A stretch of 31,382 nucleotides of DNA from JAGOTP01 sp964415465. GTDB lineage: Bacteria; Patescibacteriota; Patescibacteriia; 2-12-FULL-60-25. The notes beneath the pieces are model-generated. The model was not told the DNA's origin. It saw nothing but the letters and a program-made list of their open reading frames with translations, and did no database searches. Positions 1 to 8,442 of this stretch are shown piece by piece. Where the stretch lies: the NCBI GenBank assembly GCA_964415465.1, contig CAYQAL010000010.1:1-31382 (forward strand), written 5' to 3'. The position numbers were made by a program, and so were the translations under genes. Each line of letters opens with the position of its first letter. The stretch's first letter is position 1.

Positions 1-772
1 ATCTAATCCCTTTCGCTACCCACGCTTTCGTCCCTGAGTGTCAGAACTGTTCCAGTAAGCTGCCTTCGCATTTGGTGTTCTTGCCGATATTAACGCATTT
101 TACTACTACACCGGCAATTCCGCTTACCTCTCCCGATCTCTAGCTGTGTCGTATCACGGGCAGTCTCACAGTTGAGCCTTGAGGTTTAACCAATGACGCA
201 CACTGCCGCCTGCGGACCCTTTACGCCCAATAAATTCGGATAACGCTTGTGGTCTCTGTATTACCGCTGCTGCTGGCACAGAGTTAGCAACCACTTATTC
301 TTCAGGTACCATCAGATTTTTTCCCTGACAAAAGCAGTTTACGAGCCGAAGCCCTTCATCCTGCACGCGGCGTCGCTCCCTCAGACTTTCGTCCATTGGG
401 GAATATTCGTGACTGCAGCCACCCGTAGGTGTCTGGACAGTATCTCAGTTCCAGTGAGGGGGGTCGTGCTCTCACACCCCCTACCCGTCATAGCCTTGGT
501 AAGCCGTTACCTTACCAACTAGCTGATGGGCCATAGGCCCCTCTCGAAGCGCATTGCTGCTTTATATACAGACTTTACGTCTGGATAACCATCGTGGAAT
601 TAGCCAGCCTTTCGGCTGGTTGTGCCCGACTTCGAGGTAGGTTACCAATGTGTTACGCACCCGTTTGCCGCTAACCCGCTTCTGTATTGCTACAAAAACG
701 AATTCGCTCGACTTGCATGCCTTAGCCACGCCGCCAGCGTTCATCCTGAGCTAGGATCAAACTCTCAGTAAA
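1..772 (-). rRNA. rrs: 16S ribosomal RNA, 5' part (truncated by window edge)
   Basis: On the minus strand this reads as the first part of a bacterial small-subunit rRNA, from the conserved 5' segment (complement of 746-765) through the 530 loop (complement of 257-290) to the GGATTAGAT segment near E. coli position 790 at base 1. The span is about 770 nt against about 790 in E. coli, so there is no large insertion in this half. The mature 5' end is placed near 772 by counting back from E. coli position 8. The 3' half lies outside the window. The sequence departs from consensus at E. coli positions 21, 505, 514, 526 and 537 in ways that keep helices paired, which supports a real divergent rRNA. 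Confidence 0.97.
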
Positions 773-910
773 AATCATACCGACAATAAATGTCGATAGA
801 TTCAACAATTATAGACGTTTCATTATGCGGTCACTCTTCTGTTGTCCAAGGGTCTTCGAGAAGGCTTGTTTCCAGGACTTTCCGAGGCAATTCCTTATCG
901 ATGTGCCGGT

Positions 911-939
911 AGTTTAGTGGAACTCGTTTTGAGTGTCAA
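911..939 (-). promoter_or_regulatory. Likely rRNA promoter (-35 TTGACA, 17 nt, -10 TAAACT)
   Basis: On the minus strand TTGACA (complement of 934-939) is followed after 17 nt by TAAACT (complement of 911-916), about 140 nt before the 16S 5' end and just downstream of the rsmA stop. The consensus -35 and ideal spacing make it the best promoter candidate for the rRNA operon. A second, weaker candidate is a perfect TATAAT (complement of 808-813) with no good -35 box. A hairpin (778-798, 8-bp stem, 5-nt loop) lies between that and the 16S start and may belong to the leader or a processing site. Confidence 0.6.
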
Positions 940-952
940 GCACACAGGTCCG

Positions 953-1837
953 TCATTTATCCCCATGAGCTGCGGGGCCTCCGGCGGAAGGGGTCAAAAG
1001 GCGGGTCAGGGTGGCCCATTGGGAGGCGGACAATGCCTCTGGTCGGACCTCCTTTGGCGCACCGATAGCCGCTGCCAGCTCTTCGGCTCGTTCACGGAGG
1101 CCGAGAGTAGAAAATAATTGTTTACGAGGGTGAGCAAAACCGCGTTTGGCGAGCGTCATAATAGATTCTGGATCGATTCCCCAGCGTACCAAGCGCTCTT
1201 CATGAGATAGCGGAACAAGCAAGAGAACAGCGGACTCAACTTTTGGCGGTGGAAAGAACGAGCCAGGCGCAACACGACGCACGATTGAACCAGACGCGCA
1301 GCTGAGCGCTACCATGAGCGACAAAAGCGAAGCCTGAGAGGAATCTCCTTTACTATTCAGCAACGCAAGCGCACGCTCCGCCACTTCACGCTGAAGCATG
1401 ACAACGACGCGCGTTGCCGGACGAGGCGCCCACAGAGCCGTTCGAAGCGCATAGGAAGAAATCGCATACGGGAGATTTGAAACCAACTTCCACGGACGAT
1501 TTTCCGGTAATAATTCATTCCAATGAAGATTCGCCGCATCGCCTTGCGTTAAAAAGAACGTTTGACCCTTTGGTCCAAAGGCCGCGAGCAAATGATCGAT
1601 GAATTTCCGGTCGCGCTCAATGGCATACACACTCACTCCCGTCGCAAGTAGATCCTCCGTAAGGACACCGAGACCTGGCCCAATCTCAAGCACTGCTTCC
1701 ATTGGAGACAATTCAGCCACTTCTACAATCGAGCCTAAAACGGTCGCATCAATCAAAAAGTTCTGGCCAAAAGCCTTCTCAGGACGAGCGCCCAGGGACG
1801 CAAGTGTGGCTTTGATATCACGTGGAGCACGAACCAT
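953..1837 (-). CDS. rsmA: 16S rRNA (adenine1518-N6/adenine1519-N6)-dimethyltransferase RsmA (KsgA)
   Basis: This 294-residue protein is the SAM-dependent enzyme that dimethylates the two adjacent adenosines in the 3'-terminal hairpin of 16S rRNA during 30S maturation. The sequence shows KAFGQNFLID near residues 21-30, SAM-binding motif I EIGPGLGVLT at 51-60, and the catalytic NLPYAI motif at 121-126, all typical of the RsmA/Dim1/Erm fold; the family is usually 260-300 residues. The ATG start at 1837 is 8 nt after the stop of the upstream ABC transporter gene, suggesting co-transcription. Its stop lies about 180 nt before the 16S rRNA gene on the same strand, so the enzyme is encoded directly upstream of its own substrate. 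Assignment is secure. Confidence 0.95.
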   Translation of the reverse strand: MVRAPRDIKATLASLGARPEKAFGQNFLIDATVLGSIVEVAELSPMEAVLEIGPGLGVLTEDLLATGVSVYAIERDRKFIDHLLAAFGPKGQTFFLTQGDAANLHWNELLPENRPWKLVSNLPYAISSYALRTALWAPRPATRVVVMLQREVAERALALLNSKGDSSQASLLSLMVALSCASGSIVRRVAPGSFFPPPKVESAVLLLVPLSHEERLVRWGIDPESIMTLAKRGFAHPRKQLFSTLGLRERAEELAAAIGAPKEVRPEALSASQWATLTRLLTPSAGGPAAHGDK

Positions 1838-1845
1838 ATCCCCTA

Positions 1846-3657
1846 CTATTGATACATCTTGGCCTGAAGCGCAAATAGCTCGGCGTACCGACCTTGTTTT
1901 GCGAGGAGCTCTTCGTGCGTACCATCTTCGATGATTTTTCCCTGGTCCATCACTAGAATACGCTTGGCGCGGCGTAGGGTGGAAAAGCGATGTGAAACAA
2001 AAACAAGGGCACGTGATTGCAGCGCATCCGGTAAAGAGGAGAAGAAATGTTCTTCTTTTTCCGCATCCACAGCTGAGGTTGGCTCATCAAAAATATAAAC
2101 TTTCGCATCTCGATAAAGCGTGCGCGCGATAGCAAGGAGCTGATTCTGACCTCCAGACAGCTCAATCGGATCGTCCGATTCGATCGCGTACTGCTTTCCG
2201 ATATGTGTCTGAATACCTTTTGGAAGACCTGACATCACTTCGTCCAAATCACTTACGTGAGTTGCCATCTGCAAACGCGTGCGATTCTTCGGTTTTTGAA
2301 TGTCTCCGTAGAGGATCTGCTCTTCTAACGCGTCATCATACCGATGAACCGTCTGAGAGAGAACGGCTAATGCAGAACGCCAGAGAGACGGCTTTAGGTC
2401 TTGTAACAGAACTCCATTTACACGAATCTCTCCCCGAGTCGGTTGGTACATACCCATCAACAATTTCAAAAACGTCGATTTTCCCGCGCCGTTTAACCCG
2501 ACGAGAGCCAAGTGATCACCTTGCGTAAAGGTCAACGTAACTCCTTGCAGAATATCTTGCTCTGTTCCTGGATACCGAAACCACACATCTTGAAACGAGA
2601 TGGTGAGCGGACCCTTTGGGAGAGACCTTCCTTTTTCAACCTCTCTCGGAACGGCAAAGAACGCTTTAAAAACAGGAAGAATGACGCTCTCTGTACTGAA
2701 CCAGGTGATGTTCCAGGCAAGACCGGCAATTGCCTTTTGGAATTGAAAGAGCGTCGTCATGAACACCACGACCACACTCACCGTTCGCTCACCCGCGAGA
2801 ACGCTCATGAGAACAATCACAAGCCCTATCATCAAACCTAAAAACTGAACGCCATCCCCGGCAGCCGTTGTAACCGCGTTCCCATAGGTTGCACGAAGGC
2901 GCGCCTGAAGGAGTGATGCAGACATCTTTTTCCAACGCGCAAGAAACGCCTGACCAAATCCAAAGGCTTTCGCATCTTGGATAGTCGTAAGCTGTGTCAG
3001 AACTGATTGATAGTAGTTCACACGCTTTCCCTCTCGCGTTTCCGCATCGACGACATCCCAACTCCATTTTTGATTGCGCTTCATCAGAACGATGCGAATA
3101 ATCTGGGCAATCAAGAAGATGACAACCGCTTGCCACGGCAAATACACAAACACTGCAAGCAAACCCAGACATTCAAAAAAGCCTGACAAGATCCACATCA
3201 AACTCATTCCCACATTCCAAAACATGTACGACTTGCGTTCAAAGGCCTGCGCTAATGACTGAAAACGTGCGTTTTCTAAAATGTGGTACGGGAGCGCGTT
3301 AATGTGCTCGAGCCAGTGCTGCGTGATGCCAATCTGGATCTTATAGCGCAACACATCGTTAATCATGCCGCGAGCCACATCTGCAATCATCGCTATAGCA
3401 GAAACAACGATCATGACACCTAGCCATTGCCACGCACGCGTTGCATTTCCCGCCGTAAGCGCGTCCGTTAGATGCTTAATTGCTAATACCGAACCGATTC
3501 CTAGTGGAACATTCAAGAATTGAATAAAGACCAGCAAGCAGGCAAATACACGATCGAGCGAGAAAATAAATCGCAGCGCCTCAGGAAGCGCGGAGAGAAT
3601 TTCACGAAAGGATGGTTTTTCGTTTGGAAGCTCGATAGAAAAGGGCGTATCCGACAT
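1846..3657 (-). CDS. ABC half-transporter (fused membrane and ATPase domains)
   Basis: A 603-residue exporter-type ABC protein. The N-terminal part (about 1-340) is hydrophobic with several membrane segments, for example near 38-60, 78-98, 145-190 and 270-300. The ATPase domain starts near 351 and holds Walker A GLNGAGKST (387-395), signature LSGGQ (500-504), Walker B VYIFDE (520-525) and the H-loop histidine near 556. The signature is followed by NQ where RQ is usual. Half-transporters work as homo- or heterodimers; no partner gene is adjacent, so a homodimer is likely. The substrate cannot be read from the sequence; lipid, peptide or drug export are all possible. An extended -10 like TGGTATCAT lies just upstream (complement of 3666-3674). 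rsmA follows 8 nt downstream. Confidence 0.9.
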   Translation of the reverse strand: MSDTPFSIELPNEKPSFREILSALPEALRFIFSLDRVFACLLVFIQFLNVPLGIGSVLAIKHLTDALTAGNATRAWQWLGVMIVVSAIAMIADVARGMINDVLRYKIQIGITQHWLEHINALPYHILENARFQSLAQAFERKSYMFWNVGMSLMWILSGFFECLGLLAVFVYLPWQAVVIFLIAQIIRIVLMKRNQKWSWDVVDAETREGKRVNYYQSVLTQLTTIQDAKAFGFGQAFLARWKKMSASLLQARLRATYGNAVTTAAGDGVQFLGLMIGLVIVLMSVLAGERTVSVVVVFMTTLFQFQKAIAGLAWNITWFSTESVILPVFKAFFAVPREVEKGRSLPKGPLTISFQDVWFRYPGTEQDILQGVTLTFTQGDHLALVGLNGAGKSTFLKLLMGMYQPTRGEIRVNGVLLQDLKPSLWRSALAVLSQTVHRYDDALEEQILYGDIQKPKNRTRLQMATHVSDLDEVMSGLPKGIQTHIGKQYAIESDDPIELSGGQNQLLAIARTLYRDAKVYIFDEPTSAVDAEKEEHFFSSLPDALQSRALVFVSHRFSTLRRAKRILVMDQGKIIEDGTHEELLAKQGRYAELFALQAKMYQ

Positions 3658-3734
3658 ACCGAGACATGATACCAGATTCAGTGCTCATTTCTCAGCCTTG
3701 AAGATTTCTGTAGAAAGGAAGATGGTAGAGATCT

Positions 3735-4421
3735 ATGTCAGGACCCTTGCATAACTGGGACGTCACACCAAAAGAAGCCATTGAGATTCAAAAGCAGCTG
3801 CGGGACCAAGTGAAGATCGAGCCACTCAACAAAAAGATACAACTAATCGCTGGCTGCGATATCAGCATGAATCTGTATTCGACGACGTTTTATGGAGGTT
3901 TTGTTGTGCTACGCTATCCCGGACTTGAACTCGTTGATCATGTGTTCGTAAAAGATACGGTTACATTTCCCTATATTCCAGGGCTTCTTTCGTTTCGTGA
4001 AATCCCTTCTTTACTGAAAGCTTGGGAAAAACTTGAAACGAAGCCCGATCTGATCGCTGTCGATGGCATTGGAATCGCGCATCCTCGCCGAATTGGGATC
4101 GCGTCACATCTTGGTGTCTTACTCGATATTCCAACGATTGGCTGCGCAAAAAGTGTTTTGACCGGCGTGTACGAAGAACCTGCACAAGAGCCGGGCTCGT
4201 TCAGCTATCTTAGAGACCGTCATCATCCTGAAGAAATTATCGGGGCAGCGTTACGAACCAAGAAAGACGTGAAACCCATGTTTATTTCACCTGGCCATAA
4301 GATCACCGTTGATGAATCTGTAGCCCTCATCCAAACCTGCGTGAAGAAACACCGCCTCCCAGAACCAACTCGTCACGCACACAACATCATGAACGACTAT
4401 CGAAAAAAGGACCTGCTCTAG
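3735..4421 (+). CDS. nfi: Endonuclease V (deoxyinosine 3' endonuclease)
   Basis: The 228-residue protein matches endonuclease V, which nicks DNA (in some lineages RNA) one phosphodiester 3' of inosine and so starts repair of deaminated adenine. Metal-binding acidic residues fall where the family has them: Asp42 in GCDIS, Glu89 in LLSFRE and Asp110 in DGIGIAHPR. The PYIPG wedge motif is at 79-83, and GCAKS and SPGHK follow. Length matches the family (about 220-230). A purine-rich AAAGGAAG precedes the ATG at 3735 at a rather long distance; an ATG at 3722 is out of frame. The gene diverges from the ABC transporter and converges on prfB with a shared terminator. It is the only plus-strand gene between 1 and 6 kb. 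Confidence 0.95.
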   Translation: MSGPLHNWDVTPKEAIEIQKQLRDQVKIEPLNKKIQLIAGCDISMNLYSTTFYGGFVVLRYPGLELVDHVFVKDTVTFPYIPGLLSFREIPSLLKAWEKLETKPDLIAVDGIGIAHPRRIGIASHLGVLLDIPTIGCAKSVLTGVYEEPAQEPGSFSYLRDRHHPEEIIGAALRTKKDVKPMFISPGHKITVDESVALIQTCVKKHRLPEPTRHAHNIMNDYRKKDLL

Positions 4422-4431
4422 CAGATCCTTT
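4406..4431. terminator. Bidirectional terminator between nfi and prfB
   Basis: An inverted repeat overlaps the nfi stop codon: AAAGGA and CTGC pair with GCAG and TCCTTT around a TCTA loop, with one mismatched position between the two stem parts. It is A-rich on the left and T-rich on the right, so it could stop transcription in both directions between convergent genes. Confidence 0.65.
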
Positions 4432-4435
4432 GTTC

Positions 4436-5578
4436 TTATTCTTTGTTGAGCTCGGCCGCTCGATCCACCCCTTTCGCCCGCCAGCGCAGATACGCCTCCA
4501 CAAAACGATCAAGATCTCCATCCAGCACCGCATCCGGATCCGATGTCTCCGCTTCCGTGCGGTGATCCTTCACCATTTTGTATGGATGAAGCACATATGA
4601 GCGAATCTGGTTCCCCCACTCGGCACTATGGAATTCGCCACGCAACTGCTGCTTTTCTTTGGCGAGTTGCTCTTCTTTGATCTGTAAGAGCTTCCCTTTC
4701 AAAATCTTCATCGCCATTTCGCGATTCTGAGTCTGCGAACGTTCGTTCTGACACGAAACCGTGATCTTGGTCGGCAAGTGCACAATACGCACCGCCGAAT
4801 AAGTCGTATTGACGGACTGGCCGCCCTTGCCGCCACTCATAAACGTATCGATGCGCAAATCTTCCGGCTTAATCTCAACATCCACGTCTTCATCGATCTC
4901 CGGAATCACTTCGACAAGGGCAAACGATGTCTGACGGAGCGCGTCAGAATTGAACGGCGACTGACGAACCAAGCGATGGACGCCTGCCTCGCTTCGCAGA
5001 TTGCCGTAGGCGTAGCGACCTTCAATCATCATCGTTGCCGACTTGATCCCTGCCTCACCTCCGCGGGATTCATCGAGTAATTTAATACTCCAGCCTTTTC
5101 GCTCCGCGTATCGCGCAAACATACGCATAAGTATCTCTGCCCAATCCTGTGCGTCTGTTCCACCAGCACCTGCATGAATTGAGAGAATGGCCGACTTTCC
5201 ATCATGCGCACCAGAAAACAGCAGTTCAAACTCACGAGATAAATATTCCTCTTCTAACTTCTTCAAACGCTCAATGAGCTCCTCTTGAAGCGATTCATCC
5301 ATTTCGTGCGCTAGCATCTCTCCCAATTCTTCACATTCAAGAAGAGACATCCGCAATCCACTCCAACCGTCGAAAGACCGCTTGAGTTCAGCTAACTGCT
5401 GACCCTCTTTACGCGCCCGCTCCTGGTCAGTCCAAAAATCTGGCGACATGGTGGCCGCTTCCAGTGCTGCTATTTCTTGTTTGATCGCATCCAGGCCAAG
5501 TAAAGCCCAGGCTTCATCCACCTTCAACCGTAAAGCCGCGATACGCTCCTGCAGATCTTGGATCATGGCGAGGAGCAT
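4436..5578 (-). CDS. prfB: Peptide chain release factor 2 (RF2)
   Basis: RF2 recognises UAA and UGA stop codons and triggers peptide release. The 380-residue protein has the RF2 tripeptide SPF at 207-209 (stop-codon recognition) and the GGQ catalytic loop at 252-254 within SGGKGGQS. The reading frame is continuous. The position around residues 25-30, where many bacteria have an internal UGA and a programmed +1 frameshift, reads straight through as ALLGLD. A second ATG at 5566 (MIQDLQ) aligns better with the usual RF2 beginning, so translation may start there and give 376 residues; neither start has a clear Shine-Dalgarno sequence. Presence of RF2 indicates UGA is used as a stop in this organism. 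Confidence 0.96.
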   Translation of the reverse strand: MLLAMIQDLQERIAALRLKVDEAWALLGLDAIKQEIAALEAATMSPDFWTDQERARKEGQQLAELKRSFDGWSGLRMSLLECEELGEMLAHEMDESLQEELIERLKKLEEEYLSREFELLFSGAHDGKSAILSIHAGAGGTDAQDWAEILMRMFARYAERKGWSIKLLDESRGGEAGIKSATMMIEGRYAYGNLRSEAGVHRLVRQSPFNSDALRQTSFALVEVIPEIDEDVDVEIKPEDLRIDTFMSGGKGGQSVNTTYSAVRIVHLPTKITVSCQNERSQTQNREMAMKILKGKLLQIKEEQLAKEKQQLRGEFHSAEWGNQIRSYVLHPYKMVKDHRTEAETSDPDAVLDGDLDRFVEAYLRWRAKGVDRAAELNKE

Positions 5579-5615
5579 ACCGCGGCTTCGTTGGTTTTTG
5601 TAGGGCTAGGCGATC

Positions 5616-5990
5616 CTAGAGCTTTTCGAGATGAATCTTCTTGCGCCAGACACCGAGAACCGGGATTTCCCAGAACTCACCCATGAGACACTTCACGAAG
5701 GCCACGATTGCACCGATCGCGATGACAAGAGCGAGCAACCAGCCAAGAAGCGGGATCCAGAACACGAGACTACCCACGATCCAGACAATGAACAAAATCA
5801 CACCCTGCTTGGCATGCTCTTGAGCAAAGGCGGACTTACGCGCAAGGAATAATGGGATCAGCACCAAAATACCGATGTACGACAAGGCGGCGATGAACTT
5901 ATTCTCCTGAACATCTTTGGCATCAAAGGCTGGGGCAGCGCCAGTTGGCACGCCGTTCACCACTTCTGGAGGGGTTTGTTGGGTATCCAT
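5616..5990 (-). CDS. Small membrane protein, DUF4870-like
   Basis: A 124-residue protein with a polar Pro/Ala-rich N-terminus (about 1-30), then hydrophobic segments near 35-50, 63-80 and 81-100, and a basic C-terminal tail. The pattern of a first helix, a short loop with FAQEHAKQG, and two closely packed helices resembles DUF4870/Tic20-like small membrane proteins, in which a conserved HxxQG-type loop joins helices one and two. Function is unknown. It lies 37 nt downstream... in map order just above prfB on the same strand, and is divergent from the gene at 6044 across a 53-bp gap with no clear promoter that I can identify. Confidence 0.75.
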   Translation of the reverse strand: MDTQQTPPEVVNGVPTGAAPAFDAKDVQENKFIAALSYIGILVLIPLFLARKSAFAQEHAKQGVILFIVWIVGSLVFWIPLLGWLLALVIAIGAIVAFVKCLMGEFWEIPVLGVWRKKIHLEKL

Positions 5991-6043
5991 ATGGCTAGTA
6001 TCCTAGTACAATTCGACCAATCTTCCTACTCCCCTATCAACAT

Positions 6044-6718
6044 ATGCTGTCTATTAACACGTTTTCTGAACTTGAGGAGCAGTTTTTGAAGCCACTCGTT
6101 GCTCGTCGACGCATCAAACAGGAAGACATCCCACTGGAACAGATGCAAGGCTGGGAATTCAAAGACGGGAAGCTCGCCAACTCGTTTTTCGAGATTATTG
6201 GAACACGTACCTCATTTGAACAGGAACCAGATGGCTTCCAGCCACGCGGGTGGGATCAGCCAATCTATCGTCAAGGCACAGGCACGCTCGTCCTATTCAT
6301 CGACGAACAGCGGAACCTGTTGGTTCAAGCTGCGTTCGAGCCGGGCAATGCGGCTCGCGGCTATCAGAACCGAGGGCTGACACTCGTGAATAGCTGCAAG
6401 TTCTCACCCGGCAATCTCGCCTTCTTGAAGTCACAGGGCAAAGTTCCACCACTCTCCGATCTCGTTGATCATCCTGAAGCGAAGCATCTCTTCTCTCACC
6501 TTGCCCCAGGCGACAGCGGACGCGCCGACAAACAGAATGAACATCACCTCATTCAGCTTCCACGAATCGTCTTAGAAGAAGCGGTGAACAAACTTCCATC
6601 ACCTCAACCAGCGTTTTACACACTCGTTCCGCTCACTGTTTTGCAGGAATGTTACAAACACGCTCTCGTAAACGAGCATCTGCGCGATCTCACTTCGATG
6701 TTGCTCTTCCAAAACTAA
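6044..6718 (+). CDS. NDP-hexose 2,3-dehydratase-like protein, single-domain
   Basis: The 224-residue protein carries the hallmarks of the NDP-hexose 2,3-dehydratase family (EvaA/TylCVI type, first step to 2,6-dideoxysugars): FFEIIGTR near 48-55, W-DQPIYRQ near 70-77, then LLVQAAFEPGNAARGYQ and an N-S-C-KFSPGN segment. Family members normally contain two such modules in tandem, about 450 residues in all; here there is only one module. Conserved motif order makes the family call good, but whether a single module is catalytic is uncertain, and no other deoxysugar pathway gene (thymidylyltransferase, 4,6-dehydratase, 3-ketoreductase) is in the window. A homodimer could rebuild the two-module arrangement. 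The gene converges on groEL with a shared terminator. Confidence 0.75.
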   Translation: MLSINTFSELEEQFLKPLVARRRIKQEDIPLEQMQGWEFKDGKLANSFFEIIGTRTSFEQEPDGFQPRGWDQPIYRQGTGTLVLFIDEQRNLLVQAAFEPGNAARGYQNRGLTLVNSCKFSPGNLAFLKSQGKVPPLSDLVDHPEAKHLFSHLAPGDSGRADKQNEHHLIQLPRIVLEEAVNKLPSPQPAFYTLVPLTVLQECYKHALVNEHLRDLTSMLLFQN

Positions 6719-6733
6719 ACTCGTTCACTCGAT

Positions 6734-6771
6734 CACAAAAACACCTCGTCTTCACGCGAGGTGTTTTTGTG
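6734..6771. terminator. Strong bidirectional terminator between convergent genes
   Basis: A perfect 15-bp inverted repeat (6734-6748 and 6757-6771) with an 8-nt loop. The arms have CACAAAAACACCTCG and its complement, giving a GC-rich tip and a run of A on one side and T on the other. It lies between the ends of the 6044 gene and groEL and can serve both. Confidence 0.9.
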
Positions 6772-6781
6772 TGCTTGGTGC

Positions 6782-8416
6782 TTAGAATCCCATTCCCCCA
6801 CCCATCCCACCGTGGTCGTGACCACCAGCGGCTGGCTCTTCTTTCTTCGGTTTCTCAGTGATCACGCATTCCGTTGTGAGTAAGAGCGAAGCGACGCTGG
6901 TTGCGTTCTGAAGCGCAGAGCGCGTGACCTTGGTTGGGTCGATGATACCCGCCTTCACCATATCAACGTACTGATCATCTTCAGCGTTATAACCCATCGT
7001 ACCAGACAGCTTCTTCACCTCTTCAACGATGACGGAGCCGTCCTTGCCAGCGTTCGATGCAATCGTCTTAAGAGGCTCTTCGACTGCACGACGTACGATA
7101 CGCACACCGATCAACTCCTCACCTTCTGCTTTTACCTTCTCCAAGACAGACATGGCACGAAGCAGGGCGACACCACCACCTGGCACAATTCCTTCTTCAA
7201 CAGCCGCCTTGGTAGCAGCAATTGCGTCTTCGATACGATGCTTCTTTTCTTTCATCTCGACCTCGGTCGCAGCACCAACCTTGATGACGCCAACACCACC
7301 GGACAACTTTGCCAAGCGCTCCTGGAGCTTTTCTTTGTCGAAGCTGGATTCAGTCTTCTCCAGAATTACACGAAGCGATGCAGCGCGGTTCTCGATTTCT
7401 TTCTTGTCACCCTTGCCATCGACAAAGGTCGTGAATTCTTTGGAAGACACAACTTTGCGAGCGCTTCCAAGATCTTCCAATTCAACCGAGTCGAGCTTGC
7501 GGCCCATGTCTTCAGTGATGTACGTCGCGCCGGTCACGATGGCAATGTCCTGCAACATCTCTTTACGACGATCACCAAATCCAGGAGCCTTGATCGCGAG
7601 CGCATTGAAGATACCGCGAAGCTTGTTCACGACGAGCGTCGCAAGCGCTTCACCATCCAAATCCTCGGCGACAATCACGAGCTCTTTCTTTCCAGCCTTC
7701 AAGACTTTTTCCAAAATTGGCACAAGCTCCTGAACCGACGAGATCTTCTTATCCGTCACAAGAATGAGTGGATCGTTGTATTCCGCTTCCATGCGATCCT
7801 GGTTCGTCACCATGTAGTGCGAAACATAGCCTTTGTCGATGCGCATACCGCTCACCGTCTCTTCGCTGATGCCGAACGTCTGGGACTCTTCAACAGTAAT
7901 GACACCATCGCGGCCCATTTTCTTCACCATGTCAGCAATCGTCTTCCCGATTTCACGGTCGTTGGCGCTAATCGAGGCAACGCTTTCGATCATGTCACCC
8001 GACACAGGCTGCGAGACTTTTTCCTGAAGTTCTTTGACCATCGCTTCCAAGGCTTTCTCCATGCCACGGCGAACCGCCAATGGGTTGGCACCAGCCGTGA
8101 TGTTCTTCAGCCCTTCGCCAACCATGGCCTGAGCAAGCACCGTAGCCGTGGTTGTACCGTCACCAGCCACATCAGCTGTCTTGGAGGCAACCTCTTTTAC
8201 GAGCTCGGCACCAAGGTTCATCTGCTTGTCTTCCAGCTGGACTTCTTTTGCCACAGTCACACCATCTTTCGTGATGGTTGGCGAACCATAGCCATGATCA
8301 ATCACAACCGTACGACCTTTTGGACCAAGCGTTGTTTTCACTGCGTTCGCGAGCGCGTCGACACCTTGCTTCAGTAAACGGCGAGCTTCTTCGCCATAGA
8401 CAATGACTTTTGCCAT
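6782..8416 (-). CDS. groEL: Chaperonin GroEL (60 kDa)
   Basis: GroEL forms the ATP-driven folding chamber capped by GroES. The 544-residue protein is full length (about 540-550 in the family). It has the equatorial ATP-binding segment with GDGTTTATVLA near residue 85 (the catalytic aspartate), the KTTLGPKGR segment near 27-35, EGIVPGGGVALLRA near 410, and a flexible C-terminal tail ending in GGMGGGMGF with histidines just before it. The ATG at 8416 follows the groES stop by 26 nt, so the two form one operon. Control is by the CIRCE operator upstream of groES. The call is certain. Confidence 0.99.
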   Translation of the reverse strand: MAKVIVYGEEARRLLKQGVDALANAVKTTLGPKGRTVVIDHGYGSPTITKDGVTVAKEVQLEDKQMNLGAELVKEVASKTADVAGDGTTTATVLAQAMVGEGLKNITAGANPLAVRRGMEKALEAMVKELQEKVSQPVSGDMIESVASISANDREIGKTIADMVKKMGRDGVITVEESQTFGISEETVSGMRIDKGYVSHYMVTNQDRMEAEYNDPLILVTDKKISSVQELVPILEKVLKAGKKELVIVAEDLDGEALATLVVNKLRGIFNALAIKAPGFGDRRKEMLQDIAIVTGATYITEDMGRKLDSVELEDLGSARKVVSSKEFTTFVDGKGDKKEIENRAASLRVILEKTESSFDKEKLQERLAKLSGGVGVIKVGAATEVEMKEKKHRIEDAIAATKAAVEEGIVPGGGVALLRAMSVLEKVKAEGEELIGVRIVRRAVEEPLKTIASNAGKDGSVIVEEVKKLSGTMGYNAEDDQYVDMVKAGIIDPTKVTRSALQNATSVASLLLTTECVITEKPKKEEPAAGGHDHGGMGGGMGF

Positions 8417-8442
8417 AAATGTAGGTGAAATAACAAATTATT

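Noticed and set aside
247..744. Two short frames inside the 16S gene
   Set aside because: They overlap rRNA and have no coding signal.
7238..8377. 379-codon plus-strand frame
   Set aside because: Lies entirely antisense to groEL, which is certain.
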